Assembly: GCA_050246015.1 (NCBI GenBank)
Contig: JBFWWU010000007.1
Span: 134,024 to 198,023 of the forward strand
From: JTS-AC122 sp050246015
GTDB taxonomy: Bacteria > Planctomycetota > Phycisphaerae > Phycisphaerales > UBA1924
Length of the DNA: 64,000 nucleotides
Direction of reading: 5' to 3'
Shown: one piece after another, positions 8,785 to 17,294 of the stretch
Layout: every line of letters begins with the position of its first letter
Numbering within the stretch: the first letter of the stretch is position 1
The notes under the pieces: model-generated
The model's database searches: none
What the model saw: the letters and a program-made list of their open reading frames with translations, nothing else
What the model was told of the DNA's origin: nothing
Made by a program: the position numbers and the translations under genes

Positions 8785-10524
8785 GTGACGACGATTGACA
8801 TCGCCGAGTTGAAGGGCCGGAAACTAGGACGCGTGCTCACGAAGCTCGGCAAGACTTCGCGCGAGCGGGTCCACGAAGCGCTCGCCATTCAGAAGACGAG
8901 AAAGTCTCCCATTGGGAAACTCCTGATCGAGCTTGGGTACTGCACCGAGCGGGACATTCAGGAAGCGCTCTCCGGGCAGGCCGGGATGGCGTTCGTCGAT
9001 CTCACGAAGTACACCGTCTCGGACGAAGTTCGGGATTCCATCAGCAGCGAAACGGCCCAGGCGTACCAGGTGGTCCCGGTCGAGTTCAATCCCAAGACCA
9101 AGCGGATCAAGATCGCGATGAAGAGCCCGGACAACTTCCGGGCGGTGGACGACATCCGGCTGCTGCTGGGGTTCAACGTCGAAGCGGTGGTCGCCGACGC
9201 GGCGGACATCGATGCGGTGCTCAAACGGGACTATTCCAAGACCGAATCGATGACCGAAGTGGTGTCGGCGCTGGCGAGCGACGAGAAGTTCAAAAGCCTG
9301 GCGGGCAAGAGCGGGGCCTCGATCGACCTGGACGCGCTGACCGAAGCGGCCGAGGACAACAAGGTCATCAAACTACTCAACCTGGTGCTCCTGCAGGCCA
9401 TCAAGGATCGCGCCTCGGACATCCACTTCGAGCCGTTCGAGAACGAGTTCAAGATGCGTTACCGCATCGACGGCGTGCTGTACGAAATGGTCCCGCCGCC
9501 GAAGCACCTGGGTTCGGCGATCACCAGCCGCATCAAGGTCATGTCGCAGATGGATATCGCCGAGCGCCGCTTGCCGCAGGACGGGCGCATCGAGTTGACC
9601 GTCGGGGGCGCGCCGGTGGACCTGCGCGTATCGGTGCTCCCGACGATGTACGGCGAGAGCGTCGTGATGCGCGTGCTGGACCGCTCGAACGTCAAACTGC
9701 AACTCGACCGGATCGGGATGCGGGCCGACGATCTCAGCCTGTTCCGCGCCCTGATCAACAAGCCCAACGGGATCGTGATTGTCACCGGACCAACCGGCTC
9801 GGGAAAGACCACGACGTTGTACGCCGCGCTCATGGAACTCAACGACATCGGGACGAAGATCCTGACGGCGGAGGACCCCGTCGAGTACGACATCGACGGG
9901 CTGTGCCAGTGCCAGGTGAATACCGAAACGGAAACGACATTCGCGCGGCTGCTTCGCAGTTTCCTTCGTCAGGACCCGGACATTATCCTGGTCGGCGAAA
10001 TCCGCGACCTGGAAACGGGCATCATCGCGGTGCAGGCGTCTCTGACGGGCCACCTGGTGCTCACGACGCTGCACACCAACGACGCCCCGAGTTCGATCCT
10101 GCGTCTGGTGGACCTGGGGGTGGAGCCGTTCCTCTTGACGGCGACGCTGGAAGGGGTGGTGGCGCAGCGGCTGGTGCGCACGATCTGCACGAAGTGCAAG
10201 GAGCCGTACACCCCGAAGGAAGAGGAACTGATGGAACTGGCGCTCAAGCCCGAGGATATCGAGGGGCGTCAGTTGTATCGCGGCAAGGGGTGCGACAACT
10301 GCCACGGCTCGGGTTACAAGGGGCGCATGGCGCTCTTCGAGATCATGTCGATCGACGACGAGATGCGCGAACTGATCATGAAGCACGCGAGCACGAACAT
10401 CCTGCGCGACTGCTCGCGCCGAGCCGGGATGCGCACGCTGCGCGAGTCGGGGTTGCTCGCGATCTATGAAGGTCAGACGACGATCGACGAGGTCGTTCGC
10501 GAGACGATGTCGGAGGATGCGTGA
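8785..10524 (+). CDS. pilB: pilus/type II secretion assembly ATPase PilB/GspE
   Basis: A 579-residue assembly ATPase with a GTG start at 8785. An MshEN-type N-terminal domain covers about residues 10-150 (LLIELGYCTERDIQEALS). The secretion ATPase domain follows, with GASIDLD/ASDIHFEP at about 185-215, Walker A GPTGSGKTT at 334-342, LTAEDPVEYD near 358 and Walker B ILVGEIRD near 395. A tetracysteine zinc site, CxxC near 468-471 and CxxC near 502-505 (CDNCHGSG), is a hallmark of GspE/PilB. It energises pseudopilin polymerisation together with the platform protein at 10746. The following order matches gspE-F-G-H-I-J-K, so a type II secretion role is as likely as a type IV pilus role. Confidence 0.92.
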   Translation: MTTIDIAELKGRKLGRVLTKLGKTSRERVHEALAIQKTRKSPIGKLLIELGYCTERDIQEALSGQAGMAFVDLTKYTVSDEVRDSISSETAQAYQVVPVEFNPKTKRIKIAMKSPDNFRAVDDIRLLLGFNVEAVVADAADIDAVLKRDYSKTESMTEVVSALASDEKFKSLAGKSGASIDLDALTEAAEDNKVIKLLNLVLLQAIKDRASDIHFEPFENEFKMRYRIDGVLYEMVPPPKHLGSAITSRIKVMSQMDIAERRLPQDGRIELTVGGAPVDLRVSVLPTMYGESVVMRVLDRSNVKLQLDRIGMRADDLSLFRALINKPNGIVIVTGPTGSGKTTTLYAALMELNDIGTKILTAEDPVEYDIDGLCQCQVNTETETTFARLLRSFLRQDPDIILVGEIRDLETGIIAVQASLTGHLVLTTLHTNDAPSSILRLVDLGVEPFLLTATLEGVVAQRLVRTICTKCKEPYTPKEEELMELALKPEDIEGRQLYRGKGCDNCHGSGYKGRMALFEIMSIDDEMRELIMKHASTNILRDCSRRAGMRTLRESGLLAIYEGQTTIDEVVRETMSEDA

Positions 10525-10652
10525 GGAAGATCGGCGCGATGTCGAGGTCTGGGTTGGCAGGAGCGGCTCTTGCGGAGAAGCGTCGGGTATGAGTACCGGA
10601 TGAGCGTGCTGGAGGTGACGACCGGGCAGTGGATGGAGTTTCTTTTGATTTC

Positions 10653-10681
10653 TTGACGTGTTTCTTTTCGGGGTGCTAGAA
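10653..10681 (+). promoter_or_regulatory. candidate sigma70-like promoter for the pseudopilin operon
   Basis: TTGACG at 10653-10658 is followed after 17 bp by CTAGAA at 10676-10681, in an unusually T-rich stretch of the 221 bp spacer upstream of the platform gene. The -35 matches well and the -10 weakly. It could drive the genes from 10746 to 22208. Confidence 0.35.
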
Positions 10682-10745
10682 GCGATTGTGATACCCAGTT
10701 CATTCAGATTGAAAACTCGAACTACGAGACGACGGAGATTGACCC

Positions 10746-12029
10746 ATGCCCGTATTTGCGTATGAAGCGTTGAATGCCGCCGGGAAGCCCCAGAAGGGGA
10801 CGGTGGAGGCGTCGTCGAGTGAAGAGGCGATCCAGCGGATCAAGAGCCAGGGGTTCTTCCCGACGTCGGTGCGGGAGCAGAAGAAGAAGGAGGACGCCGC
10901 GGCGGCCGCCGAGGGCGCGAAGAAGAAGCAGAAGAAGGAACTGGCGATCAGTTTCGGGGGCGTGTCGCAGAAGAAACTGACGCAGTTCACGCGGCAGTTG
11001 TCGGTGCTCCAGGACGCGGGGCTGCCGCTCTTGCGGTCGCTGCAGATCCTGGAGAGCCAGCAGAAGCCGGGCAAACTCAAGAGCGTCTTGCAGGCCGTGT
11101 GCGAGGACGTCGAAGGGGGCACGAGTCTTTCGGATTCGATGGCCAAGCACCCGCGGGCGTTCAACAAGTTGTACACGAAGATGGTGGCGGCGGGCGAGGT
11201 CGGCGGCGTGCTGGACATCATCCTCCAGCGCCTCGCGGAGTTCATGGAGAAGGCCGAGCGCCTCAAGAGGAAGATCAAGGGCGCGATGATCTACCCCATC
11301 GCGGTCGTCATCATCGCGACGGCGATCGTCACGCTGATCATGTATTACATCGTCCCGAAGTTCGAGGAGATTTTCCGCGACTTTGGCGTGAAGTTGCCGC
11401 TGCTCACCAAGTGGCTGATCGGCGTGTCGAACTGGATCGCGGGCAAGCAGGTCGGGCAGGTGGTGCCCGGCGCGATCTACATCCTGTTTTCCCCGCTGGT
11501 GATCTTCTTCGGGATCAAGTTGATCCGCAAGGCCGGGCCCGGCCGGGCCGCGACGGACACGATGGTGCTCTGGGCGCCCCTGTTCGGGCGACTGCTCCGC
11601 AAGACCACCACGGCGCGGTTCACGCGGACGCTGGGAACCTTGATCTCGGCGGGCGTGCCGATCCTTGAAGCGCTGACGATCACCAAGGAGACTTCGGGCA
11701 ACTACGTCTTCGAGAAGGCGCTGGGGAAGGTGCACGATTCGATCCGCGAAGGGGAGAGTTTTGCGTCGCCCTTGCGTGAGAGCAAGGTGTGCGACGCGAT
11801 CGTGGTGAACATGATCGACGTCGGTGAAGAGACGGGCGACCTGGACGCGATGCTGATGAAGATCGCCGACAACTACGACGAAGAGGTGGACGTCGAGGTG
11901 CAGTCGCTGGTGAAACTGATCGAGCCGATGCTGATGGTGTTCCTGGGCGTGGTCGTCGGGACGATCGTCGTCGCGATGTTCATCCCGCTGGTGGCGATGA
12001 TCGAATCGCTGCAGGGAGGGAAGTTGTGA
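10746..12029 (+). CDS. pilC: inner-membrane platform protein PilC/GspF
   Basis: A 427-residue polytopic platform protein linking the cytoplasmic ATPase to pseudopilin assembly. The N-terminus MPVFAYEALNAAGK is the family signature. A Lys/Ala-rich linker (residues 45-65) follows, then two repeated GspF domains. The first begins LTQFTRQLSVLQDAGLPLL, the second TARFTRTLGTLISAGVPIL. Membrane segments are at about 182-205, 235-260 and 400-420. GGAG lies about ten bases before the ATG. Its last codons overlap the next start by four bases (GTGA), showing tight translational coupling to the first pseudopilin gene. Confidence 0.93.
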   Translation: MPVFAYEALNAAGKPQKGTVEASSSEEAIQRIKSQGFFPTSVREQKKKEDAAAAAEGAKKKQKKELAISFGGVSQKKLTQFTRQLSVLQDAGLPLLRSLQILESQQKPGKLKSVLQAVCEDVEGGTSLSDSMAKHPRAFNKLYTKMVAAGEVGGVLDIILQRLAEFMEKAERLKRKIKGAMIYPIAVVIIATAIVTLIMYYIVPKFEEIFRDFGVKLPLLTKWLIGVSNWIAGKQVGQVVPGAIYILFSPLVIFFGIKLIRKAGPGRAATDTMVLWAPLFGRLLRKTTTARFTRTLGTLISAGVPILEALTITKETSGNYVFEKALGKVHDSIREGESFASPLRESKVCDAIVVNMIDVGEETGDLDAMLMKIADNYDEEVDVEVQSLVKLIEPMLMVFLGVVVGTIVVAMFIPLVAMIESLQGGKL

Positions 12030-12892
12030 ACACAAGAAGGGATCAAGAGATCACGGGATCAAGGGATGGCGGTGTATCGCGCTCGGGAGTGCGTGGTTTC
12101 ACGCTGATCGAGTTGTCGATCGTGCTCGTCATCATCGCGATCATGGCGACGCTGGCGTTCTTCGTGTTCGGGCGCGCGATCCGCGGCGGTCGCGAGTCCG
12201 GCGAGCGTCTGTACCTCAACAGCCTGAAGGTGTCGGTTGAGTACTTCAAGCAGGACCACGGCTTCCTGCCGCCGCTGGTGAACGACAACATCAACGCCGC
12301 GGGCGAGTTCCGGCTTGATAGCCCGATCGACCGGACGACGCAGCAGCCGCTGGTGCGCGACCGGGCGTTCTTGCAGGGGCTGAATAACCCGGGTGCGCCG
12401 CGGTGGAGCGTCTTCTCGCTAACGTTCTATATCTGCGGGGTTCTCGGCGCGGACCAGGACGGCGTCGAGGGACCGGGGTTCACCAAGCCGCTGGATGACG
12501 GACGCTTCTCACGCAGCGGACGCAAGTACGACGCATACTTTGATTCGGGGCGAGACCCGACGCGCGTCCGCCGCAACCCGACGGCGACGCTGGGCCAGAC
12601 GGAAGTGGTGCTCGTGGATCGATGGGGCAAAGGCGCGGCGCGGGCGTCATGGCTGCCGAACAACACGATCCGGTACTACCGCTGGGAGCCGAGGTTCTAT
12701 CCGGCCGGAACGCCCAACGCCGGGAAAGTGCAGAACTACAACGTCCCGAAGGTTGTGGGGCTGCCCAACGCGAACGAGGAACTGAGGAACTCGGGGTTCG
12801 CGATCGTGAGCAAGGGGCCGGACGGCTCGATCAACGACAGCACCCCGACCGCCGCCGCGAACGCGGACAACTTGGTGGAGGTGGGGCGATGA
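12026..12892 (+). CDS. type II secretion/pilus major-type pseudopilin (GspG-like)
   Basis: A 288-residue prepilin with a GTG start overlapping the previous stop by four bases. A short basic leader ends at Gly24, followed by FTLIELSIVLVIIAIMATLA, with Glu at mature position 5, so prepilin peptidase should cut after Gly24. Residues 55-75 (SLKVSVEYFKQDHGFLPP) match the GspG pattern of an alpha-helix followed by an 'xDHGxxPP' turn. The C-terminal 150 residues are longer than usual for GspG (about 140 total) and contain a WGKGA/RYYRWEPRFYP region. Its position right after the GspF gene supports the GspG role. Confidence 0.82.
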   Translation: MNTRRDQEITGSRDGGVSRSGVRGFTLIELSIVLVIIAIMATLAFFVFGRAIRGGRESGERLYLNSLKVSVEYFKQDHGFLPPLVNDNINAAGEFRLDSPIDRTTQQPLVRDRAFLQGLNNPGAPRWSVFSLTFYICGVLGADQDGVEGPGFTKPLDDGRFSRSGRKYDAYFDSGRDPTRVRRNPTATLGQTEVVLVDRWGKGAARASWLPNNTIRYYRWEPRFYPAGTPNAGKVQNYNVPKVVGLPNANEELRNSGFAIVSKGPDGSINDSTPTAAANADNLVEVGR

Positions 12893-14022
12893 GAAACACG
12901 AAGGTAACCGGTAGAGGTTCATCGAACATCAGGTTGGAAGCGGGTGTGGGAGGCGAGCGCCGTCGCCGTCCGGGCGCGTTCACGCTGATGGAACTGCTGG
13001 TCGTGATCCTGATCATGGGCGTGCTGCTGACGATCGCGGTGCCGTCGTTCTCGGCGATGCTGCGCTCCTCTGAAGAAACCATGGCCGAGACACTGCTGCG
13101 CAACGCGCTGCGGTCCGGTCGCGACGCGGCGCTGGCCGGGGGCGGGCGCCAGGACGGCGCGGTGGTGTTCGTCTACGACCCGATCTCGCAGCGATACTCG
13201 ATGATCACCTGCACGAAGGCGGGCGAGGTGATCGACGGGCCGCCGGCGACGCAGGTGCCGACGGCGCGCGAGGTCTTCGTGCCGCTGGAGACGGCGGCGG
13301 TGGTGCAACTGCCCAAGAACTGGATGGTCCGCGGGTACGCCCCGATCAACTCGATCGACCTCTCCTGGTACTTCCCCGAGATGGGGCAGCAGCGGCGGTA
13401 CAACGTTGACGGGCGATCAAGCGACTGGGTCTTCCCCGAGACGGGCTTCTACAACAACACCGTCGTGAACGACGGGCGGAACCGGCAGACGTTCATGGTG
13501 CGCTTCGAGGCGGGGACCGGGCTGGTCAGCCAGGCAAACGGGCGGGCCGCGCTGGTGTTCCTCGGCGGGGTTGACAACAAGGTCCGCACGCAGCCGGCGT
13601 GGCAGCGCCACACGTCGCAACTCAAGGACTATCGGCGGTACGTCAAGGGCGTGCTCGCCGACCCCACTCTCACGGACATTCTCAAGCGGAACCTGGTGGG
13701 CGACCTGTCGGGTGACACGGTGCTCGTGAAGCCCGTCAAGGCCCTGGCGCTGGGCGACGAACGTAAGTTGGCCTCCTCCCTCGGCGTTCGGCTGGATCCG
13801 GACACCGGGTGCCTGTACACCCTCGCCGGCGTCAATCCGCCGGCGCCGCGCTTCGTGACCAACGTGACCGCGCGCAAGATCTCGCAGTGGATCGAGGGCA
13901 ACGGCGATCTGAACGGGAACGGCACGCCCGATTCCCGCGAGATGAACTACATCCGTGATGCGAGGATCTATGTCGTGGACCGCTTCACGAGCGAACTCCG
14001 CGAAGTGGAGGTGGCGCCATGA
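12889..14022 (+). CDS. prepilin-type minor pseudopilin (GspH-like)
   Basis: A 377-residue protein starting at ATG 12889, which overlaps the previous stop (ATGA). After a 30-residue basic leader comes FTLMELLVVILIMGVLLTIA, with Glu35 at position 5 of the mature protein when cut after Ala30. Residues 45-65 (SSEETMAETLLRNALRSGRD) resemble the GspH/FimT N-terminal helix. Near the C-terminus, GNGDLNGNGTPDSREMN reads as a calcium-binding DxNxNG loop like those in dockerins. The position and helix suggest GspH; the large C-terminal domain is lineage-specific. Confidence 0.78.
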   Translation: MRNTKVTGRGSSNIRLEAGVGGERRRRPGAFTLMELLVVILIMGVLLTIAVPSFSAMLRSSEETMAETLLRNALRSGRDAALAGGGRQDGAVVFVYDPISQRYSMITCTKAGEVIDGPPATQVPTAREVFVPLETAAVVQLPKNWMVRGYAPINSIDLSWYFPEMGQQRRYNVDGRSSDWVFPETGFYNNTVVNDGRNRQTFMVRFEAGTGLVSQANGRAALVFLGGVDNKVRTQPAWQRHTSQLKDYRRYVKGVLADPTLTDILKRNLVGDLSGDTVLVKPVKALALGDERKLASSLGVRLDPDTGCLYTLAGVNPPAPRFVTNVTARKISQWIEGNGDLNGNGTPDSREMNYIRDARIYVVDRFTSELREVEVAP

Positions 14023-15137
14023 CATGCAAGAAGGCACTGACGAAGGAGCCGGCGGCGATCGACACCCGTCACCCAACTCGGTCTCCAAGCCCGCTCCCGC
14101 GCGGCTTCACGCTGCTGGAAGTCATGATCTCCGTGCTCATCCTGGGCCTGGGGCTTCTGGGTATCGGCGCGCTCTTCCCCGTTGTCATTCGCTCGCAGCG
14201 GCTGGCGCAGGATCAGACGTATGGCGCGATGGCCGCGGACACGGCGGTCGCGACGCTCAAGGCGATGAGTTTCGACGGCGCGATGCAGCCGCAGGTGCCC
14301 GTCCCCGGTCAGCCCACGCTGCCGCGGAATGTGTGGCGCCTGATCCGCGGGTACAACGACCCCTTGGGGAACTACCAGACGTCGCACATGGGCTCGCCGG
14401 CGTTCGAGCACGGTCAGTGGTTCGTCCCCGCCGTGAACAACATCACCAACAGCGTGCGGCTGGGGACGCCGGGGGCGCAGAACCAGATGGATCTGCCGGT
14501 GTCGATGCGGCTGTATCCGCAGGGGTCGCCGAACCTCGCCCCGCCTCAGTTCGTGTGGGACGTGGCGGTGCAGCGAGTGGACGACGGCGTGCCGGACGGG
14601 CTCGGGACGCCGCCCAACAACGCCGCGACCGACGCCGTGCGCGTGGCGCTCTTCGTGCGCCGACTCGACCTGCGCATGCGCCCGGCGATGGGGCTGAGCG
14701 TCTACTCCGCGGTCGCGGACGACACCCTGCCCACGACGCAGCGGCTTCGCCCCGTCGGCGTGAACACGGCGACCGGCCTGCCCACCGGTGACGGCACCGG
14801 CGACTACGGCGCCCCCATCACCATCGACGTTCGCGCTCGCTTCGACGGCGCCGGCCGCGTCGAGCGGGACCGCTTGTACGTCGAGCCGACCGAGACCATG
14901 GAGCACTGGGCGATCATCCGTCAGGTGGGCCAGAAGTTGGTGGACAACCTCGGGAACATCCACACCGTGTCGGGCTCGGGGACTTCGGGCGCCGATCGGT
15001 ACGTCACCCTCGAAGCGCCGCTCCCCGCGGTGGTGCGCGACTTCACCTGGCCCGGCGGGCTCCCGATCCTGCACCAGGTGGTGCTGTCGCCGACCGTGCC
15101 CGCCGCGGTGCGGGTGTTCCGGGTTGAAGCGAACTAG
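14019..15137 (+). CDS. prepilin-type minor pseudopilin (PilV/GspI-like)
   Basis: A 372-residue prepilin whose ATG overlaps the previous stop by four bases. The leader ends at Gly29, followed by FTLLEVMISVLILGLGLLGI, the classic PilV/GspI pattern with Glu at mature position 5. GspI proteins are usually about 120 residues, so a 250-residue extra domain is present, Pro/Gly-rich and beta-like. It follows GspG- and GspH-like genes exactly where gspI would be expected. The downstream spacer to the next gene is 89 bp and shows AAGAAGGATTC before the next start. Confidence 0.78.
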   Translation: MTCKKALTKEPAAIDTRHPTRSPSPLPRGFTLLEVMISVLILGLGLLGIGALFPVVIRSQRLAQDQTYGAMAADTAVATLKAMSFDGAMQPQVPVPGQPTLPRNVWRLIRGYNDPLGNYQTSHMGSPAFEHGQWFVPAVNNITNSVRLGTPGAQNQMDLPVSMRLYPQGSPNLAPPQFVWDVAVQRVDDGVPDGLGTPPNNAATDAVRVALFVRRLDLRMRPAMGLSVYSAVADDTLPTTQRLRPVGVNTATGLPTGDGTGDYGAPITIDVRARFDGAGRVERDRLYVEPTETMEHWAIIRQVGQKLVDNLGNIHTVSGSGTSGADRYVTLEAPLPAVVRDFTWPGGLPILHQVVLSPTVPAAVRVFRVEAN

Positions 15138-15226
15138 ACCACGCGCACGCCGCGGCAGCGCGGCGTGCCACAGACCGACCGCCGGGTATCCCAGAGCCGG
15201 GCACCCCCGAGAAGAAGGATTCAGCG

Positions 15227-17170
15227 ATGATTCATGCCAAAAACGGCAATCAGCGGGCGGAGGCGAACGGGCGTGTGGTGAGCCTCCCGCGCCGGCGGTC
15301 CAATCGATCCACACTCGCGGCCTTCACGCTGATCGAACTCCTGGTCGTCGTGGCGACCCTGTCGCTCATCACGCTGGGGATCGCGCGCATCTTCCGTTCG
15401 GCGGGCGATACCGCACGCGCCGGGCGACGCGTCAGCGCTCTCAACACCTACGCCACCGCCCTGGAGCGCCAGTTCCGCGGCGACTTCGATTCGATGTCAC
15501 GCCAAGGGTTCCTCCTGATCCGCAATCAGGCGACCGGGGTGAACGTCCGCCTGTCCGGGACCGATGCCAACCCGGCCCGTCCTCGACGCCTCGACGAACT
15601 CCTGTTCTTCACCAAGGGCGACTACACCTCGCAGCGCACCCCGGTCCACCCGGACCGCGCCCCGCGCTCGGCCGAGGCGATGGTCTACTACGGTCACGGC
15701 CTGCGATGGGATCCGACGAACTCCAACTACCGCTCGGACCTTCGGCTCGATGACGACAACGCGTCCGCGCCGGGATTCGGAATGACCGGACCGAACCAGT
15801 ACGCGTCGCAGTGGGTGCTCGCGCGGCGGGCGTTCGTGCTCCAGCCGCCGAGTCTGTGCCCAACCGCCGCGCTCCCGGCCAACCTGCCTCAACTCACCCC
15901 GACCTGGCCCGGCCCGCCGGCCAACCCCGCGATGCCCAACTCGATCTGGCGCGACCTGGACCGCAACTGCCAGATCGGCTTGCAGCCCGCGGCGCTCAGC
16001 GCCTTCCGCGTGATCTCCAATGACAACCGCAACACGCTGCCCATCACCGCGAACCTCGTCCGCGACGACTCGCCGGTGCAGCGTCCGCGGCTGTCGAGCG
16101 GGATCGTGGACGTGATCGCGTCGAGCCTGAGCGAGATCAAGGGCGTCGTGCTCGATGCGCAGCCGGTGAACTCCGTCATCGTCCCGTTCAACCTGAACGC
16201 GGACCTGCCAAGCGACGGCCGCGTCGGCGCGGTGTTCCAGACGGACCTGATGCCCGGTGCGCCGAACTCCGTGACTCGGATCATGCACGACTGGATGCGT
16301 CAGGCGTTGCCGGCGGATTCCGACGGCGGCCGGCGCGTGCGGCTGGAGATCGACTCGCCGGACTGGACGGGCAGCCGGGATTCGGCGAGCGCCGCGCCCT
16401 ATGACCGTGAGTACCGGCGCACGGATCAGGAGATGCTCTCGTCCTTCAACTTCGTGCCGCACTGCACGGAGTTCATCGTCGAGTGGTCGTTCGGGAAGGT
16501 GTACCCGGTGGACTACCCGGTGCCCGAACTGCGCGGGCAGGTGATCTGGCACGGGAAGACGCGATCGGTGGACCTCAACGGCGACGGCAACATGCCGTCG
16601 GAGACGATCCCCAACCCGCAGCCCAACATTGAATACGCGGCCCGCCCGTATATGTCGGCGCTCAGCGATCAGTACTACGCGCCGATCCGGCTGACGACGG
16701 GGAGCGTGAGTTATTGGCAGGTCAAGCGAGAACTGGTGATGCCGCTGCCGCCACCGATCGGCGGCAACGCGCAGCCGGTCTACTCGTATTTCGGCTATGT
16801 GGACCCCACCTGGCGCGTGCGGTCGGAATTTGTGGATCTGAACGGGAACGGAATCTGCGATCCGATGGGCGAGGCGTTCGACGACGCCAACGGGAACGGG
16901 GCGTACGACCCCGCGGGCACCCCGCCGTACAACATCGCGGAGTTGCCCCTGGGCAACGGCGACCCATACTTCGATCCCGGACTCGCCACGCCGAGCGGCG
17001 CGGCGCCCGAGCGCCGGTTCCCCGGCGACCCGGACACGATTCCCTGGGCGTGGCCGAAGTTGATCCGCGTCACGATGAGCCTCGTGGATCCGCAGGATCC
17101 GCTCAATGAGCAGACGTTCCAGTTCACGTTCGAGGTACCCGAGGATTCGAGCGCGACGGCGAACTACTAA
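15227..17170 (+). CDS. prepilin-type minor pseudopilin (GspJ-like), enlarged
   Basis: A 647-residue prepilin. The leader ends at Ala32, followed by FTLIELLVVVATLSLITLGI, with Glu at position 5. The following helix SALNTYATALERQFRGDFDS and the later 'LLFFTKGDY' strand fit GspJ, which also has a long helix and beta domain, but GspJ is normally about 200 residues. Residues 525-550 contain FVDLNGNGICDPMGEAFDDA and a second DANGNGAYD loop, both calcium-binding-like. AGAAGGATTC precedes the ATG. The downstream 124 bp spacer contains a G-rich run around 17219-17245 and no gene. Confidence 0.75.
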   Translation: MIHAKNGNQRAEANGRVVSLPRRRSNRSTLAAFTLIELLVVVATLSLITLGIARIFRSAGDTARAGRRVSALNTYATALERQFRGDFDSMSRQGFLLIRNQATGVNVRLSGTDANPARPRRLDELLFFTKGDYTSQRTPVHPDRAPRSAEAMVYYGHGLRWDPTNSNYRSDLRLDDDNASAPGFGMTGPNQYASQWVLARRAFVLQPPSLCPTAALPANLPQLTPTWPGPPANPAMPNSIWRDLDRNCQIGLQPAALSAFRVISNDNRNTLPITANLVRDDSPVQRPRLSSGIVDVIASSLSEIKGVVLDAQPVNSVIVPFNLNADLPSDGRVGAVFQTDLMPGAPNSVTRIMHDWMRQALPADSDGGRRVRLEIDSPDWTGSRDSASAAPYDREYRRTDQEMLSSFNFVPHCTEFIVEWSFGKVYPVDYPVPELRGQVIWHGKTRSVDLNGDGNMPSETIPNPQPNIEYAARPYMSALSDQYYAPIRLTTGSVSYWQVKRELVMPLPPPIGGNAQPVYSYFGYVDPTWRVRSEFVDLNGNGICDPMGEAFDDANGNGAYDPAGTPPYNIAELPLGNGDPYFDPGLATPSGAAPERRFPGDPDTIPWAWPKLIRVTMSLVDPQDPLNEQTFQFTFEVPEDSSATANY

Positions 17171-17294
17171 GCACGCCCCGCGGGATCCGCTCATGCGGGA
17201 CCCGGGCGGGCAAACGTGGGGGGGGGGAAGTGGGGGCGGTGGGGGGATGACACGCGGTCGAAGATCATGACACGCGGGGGCGAAGGAGTTTGGC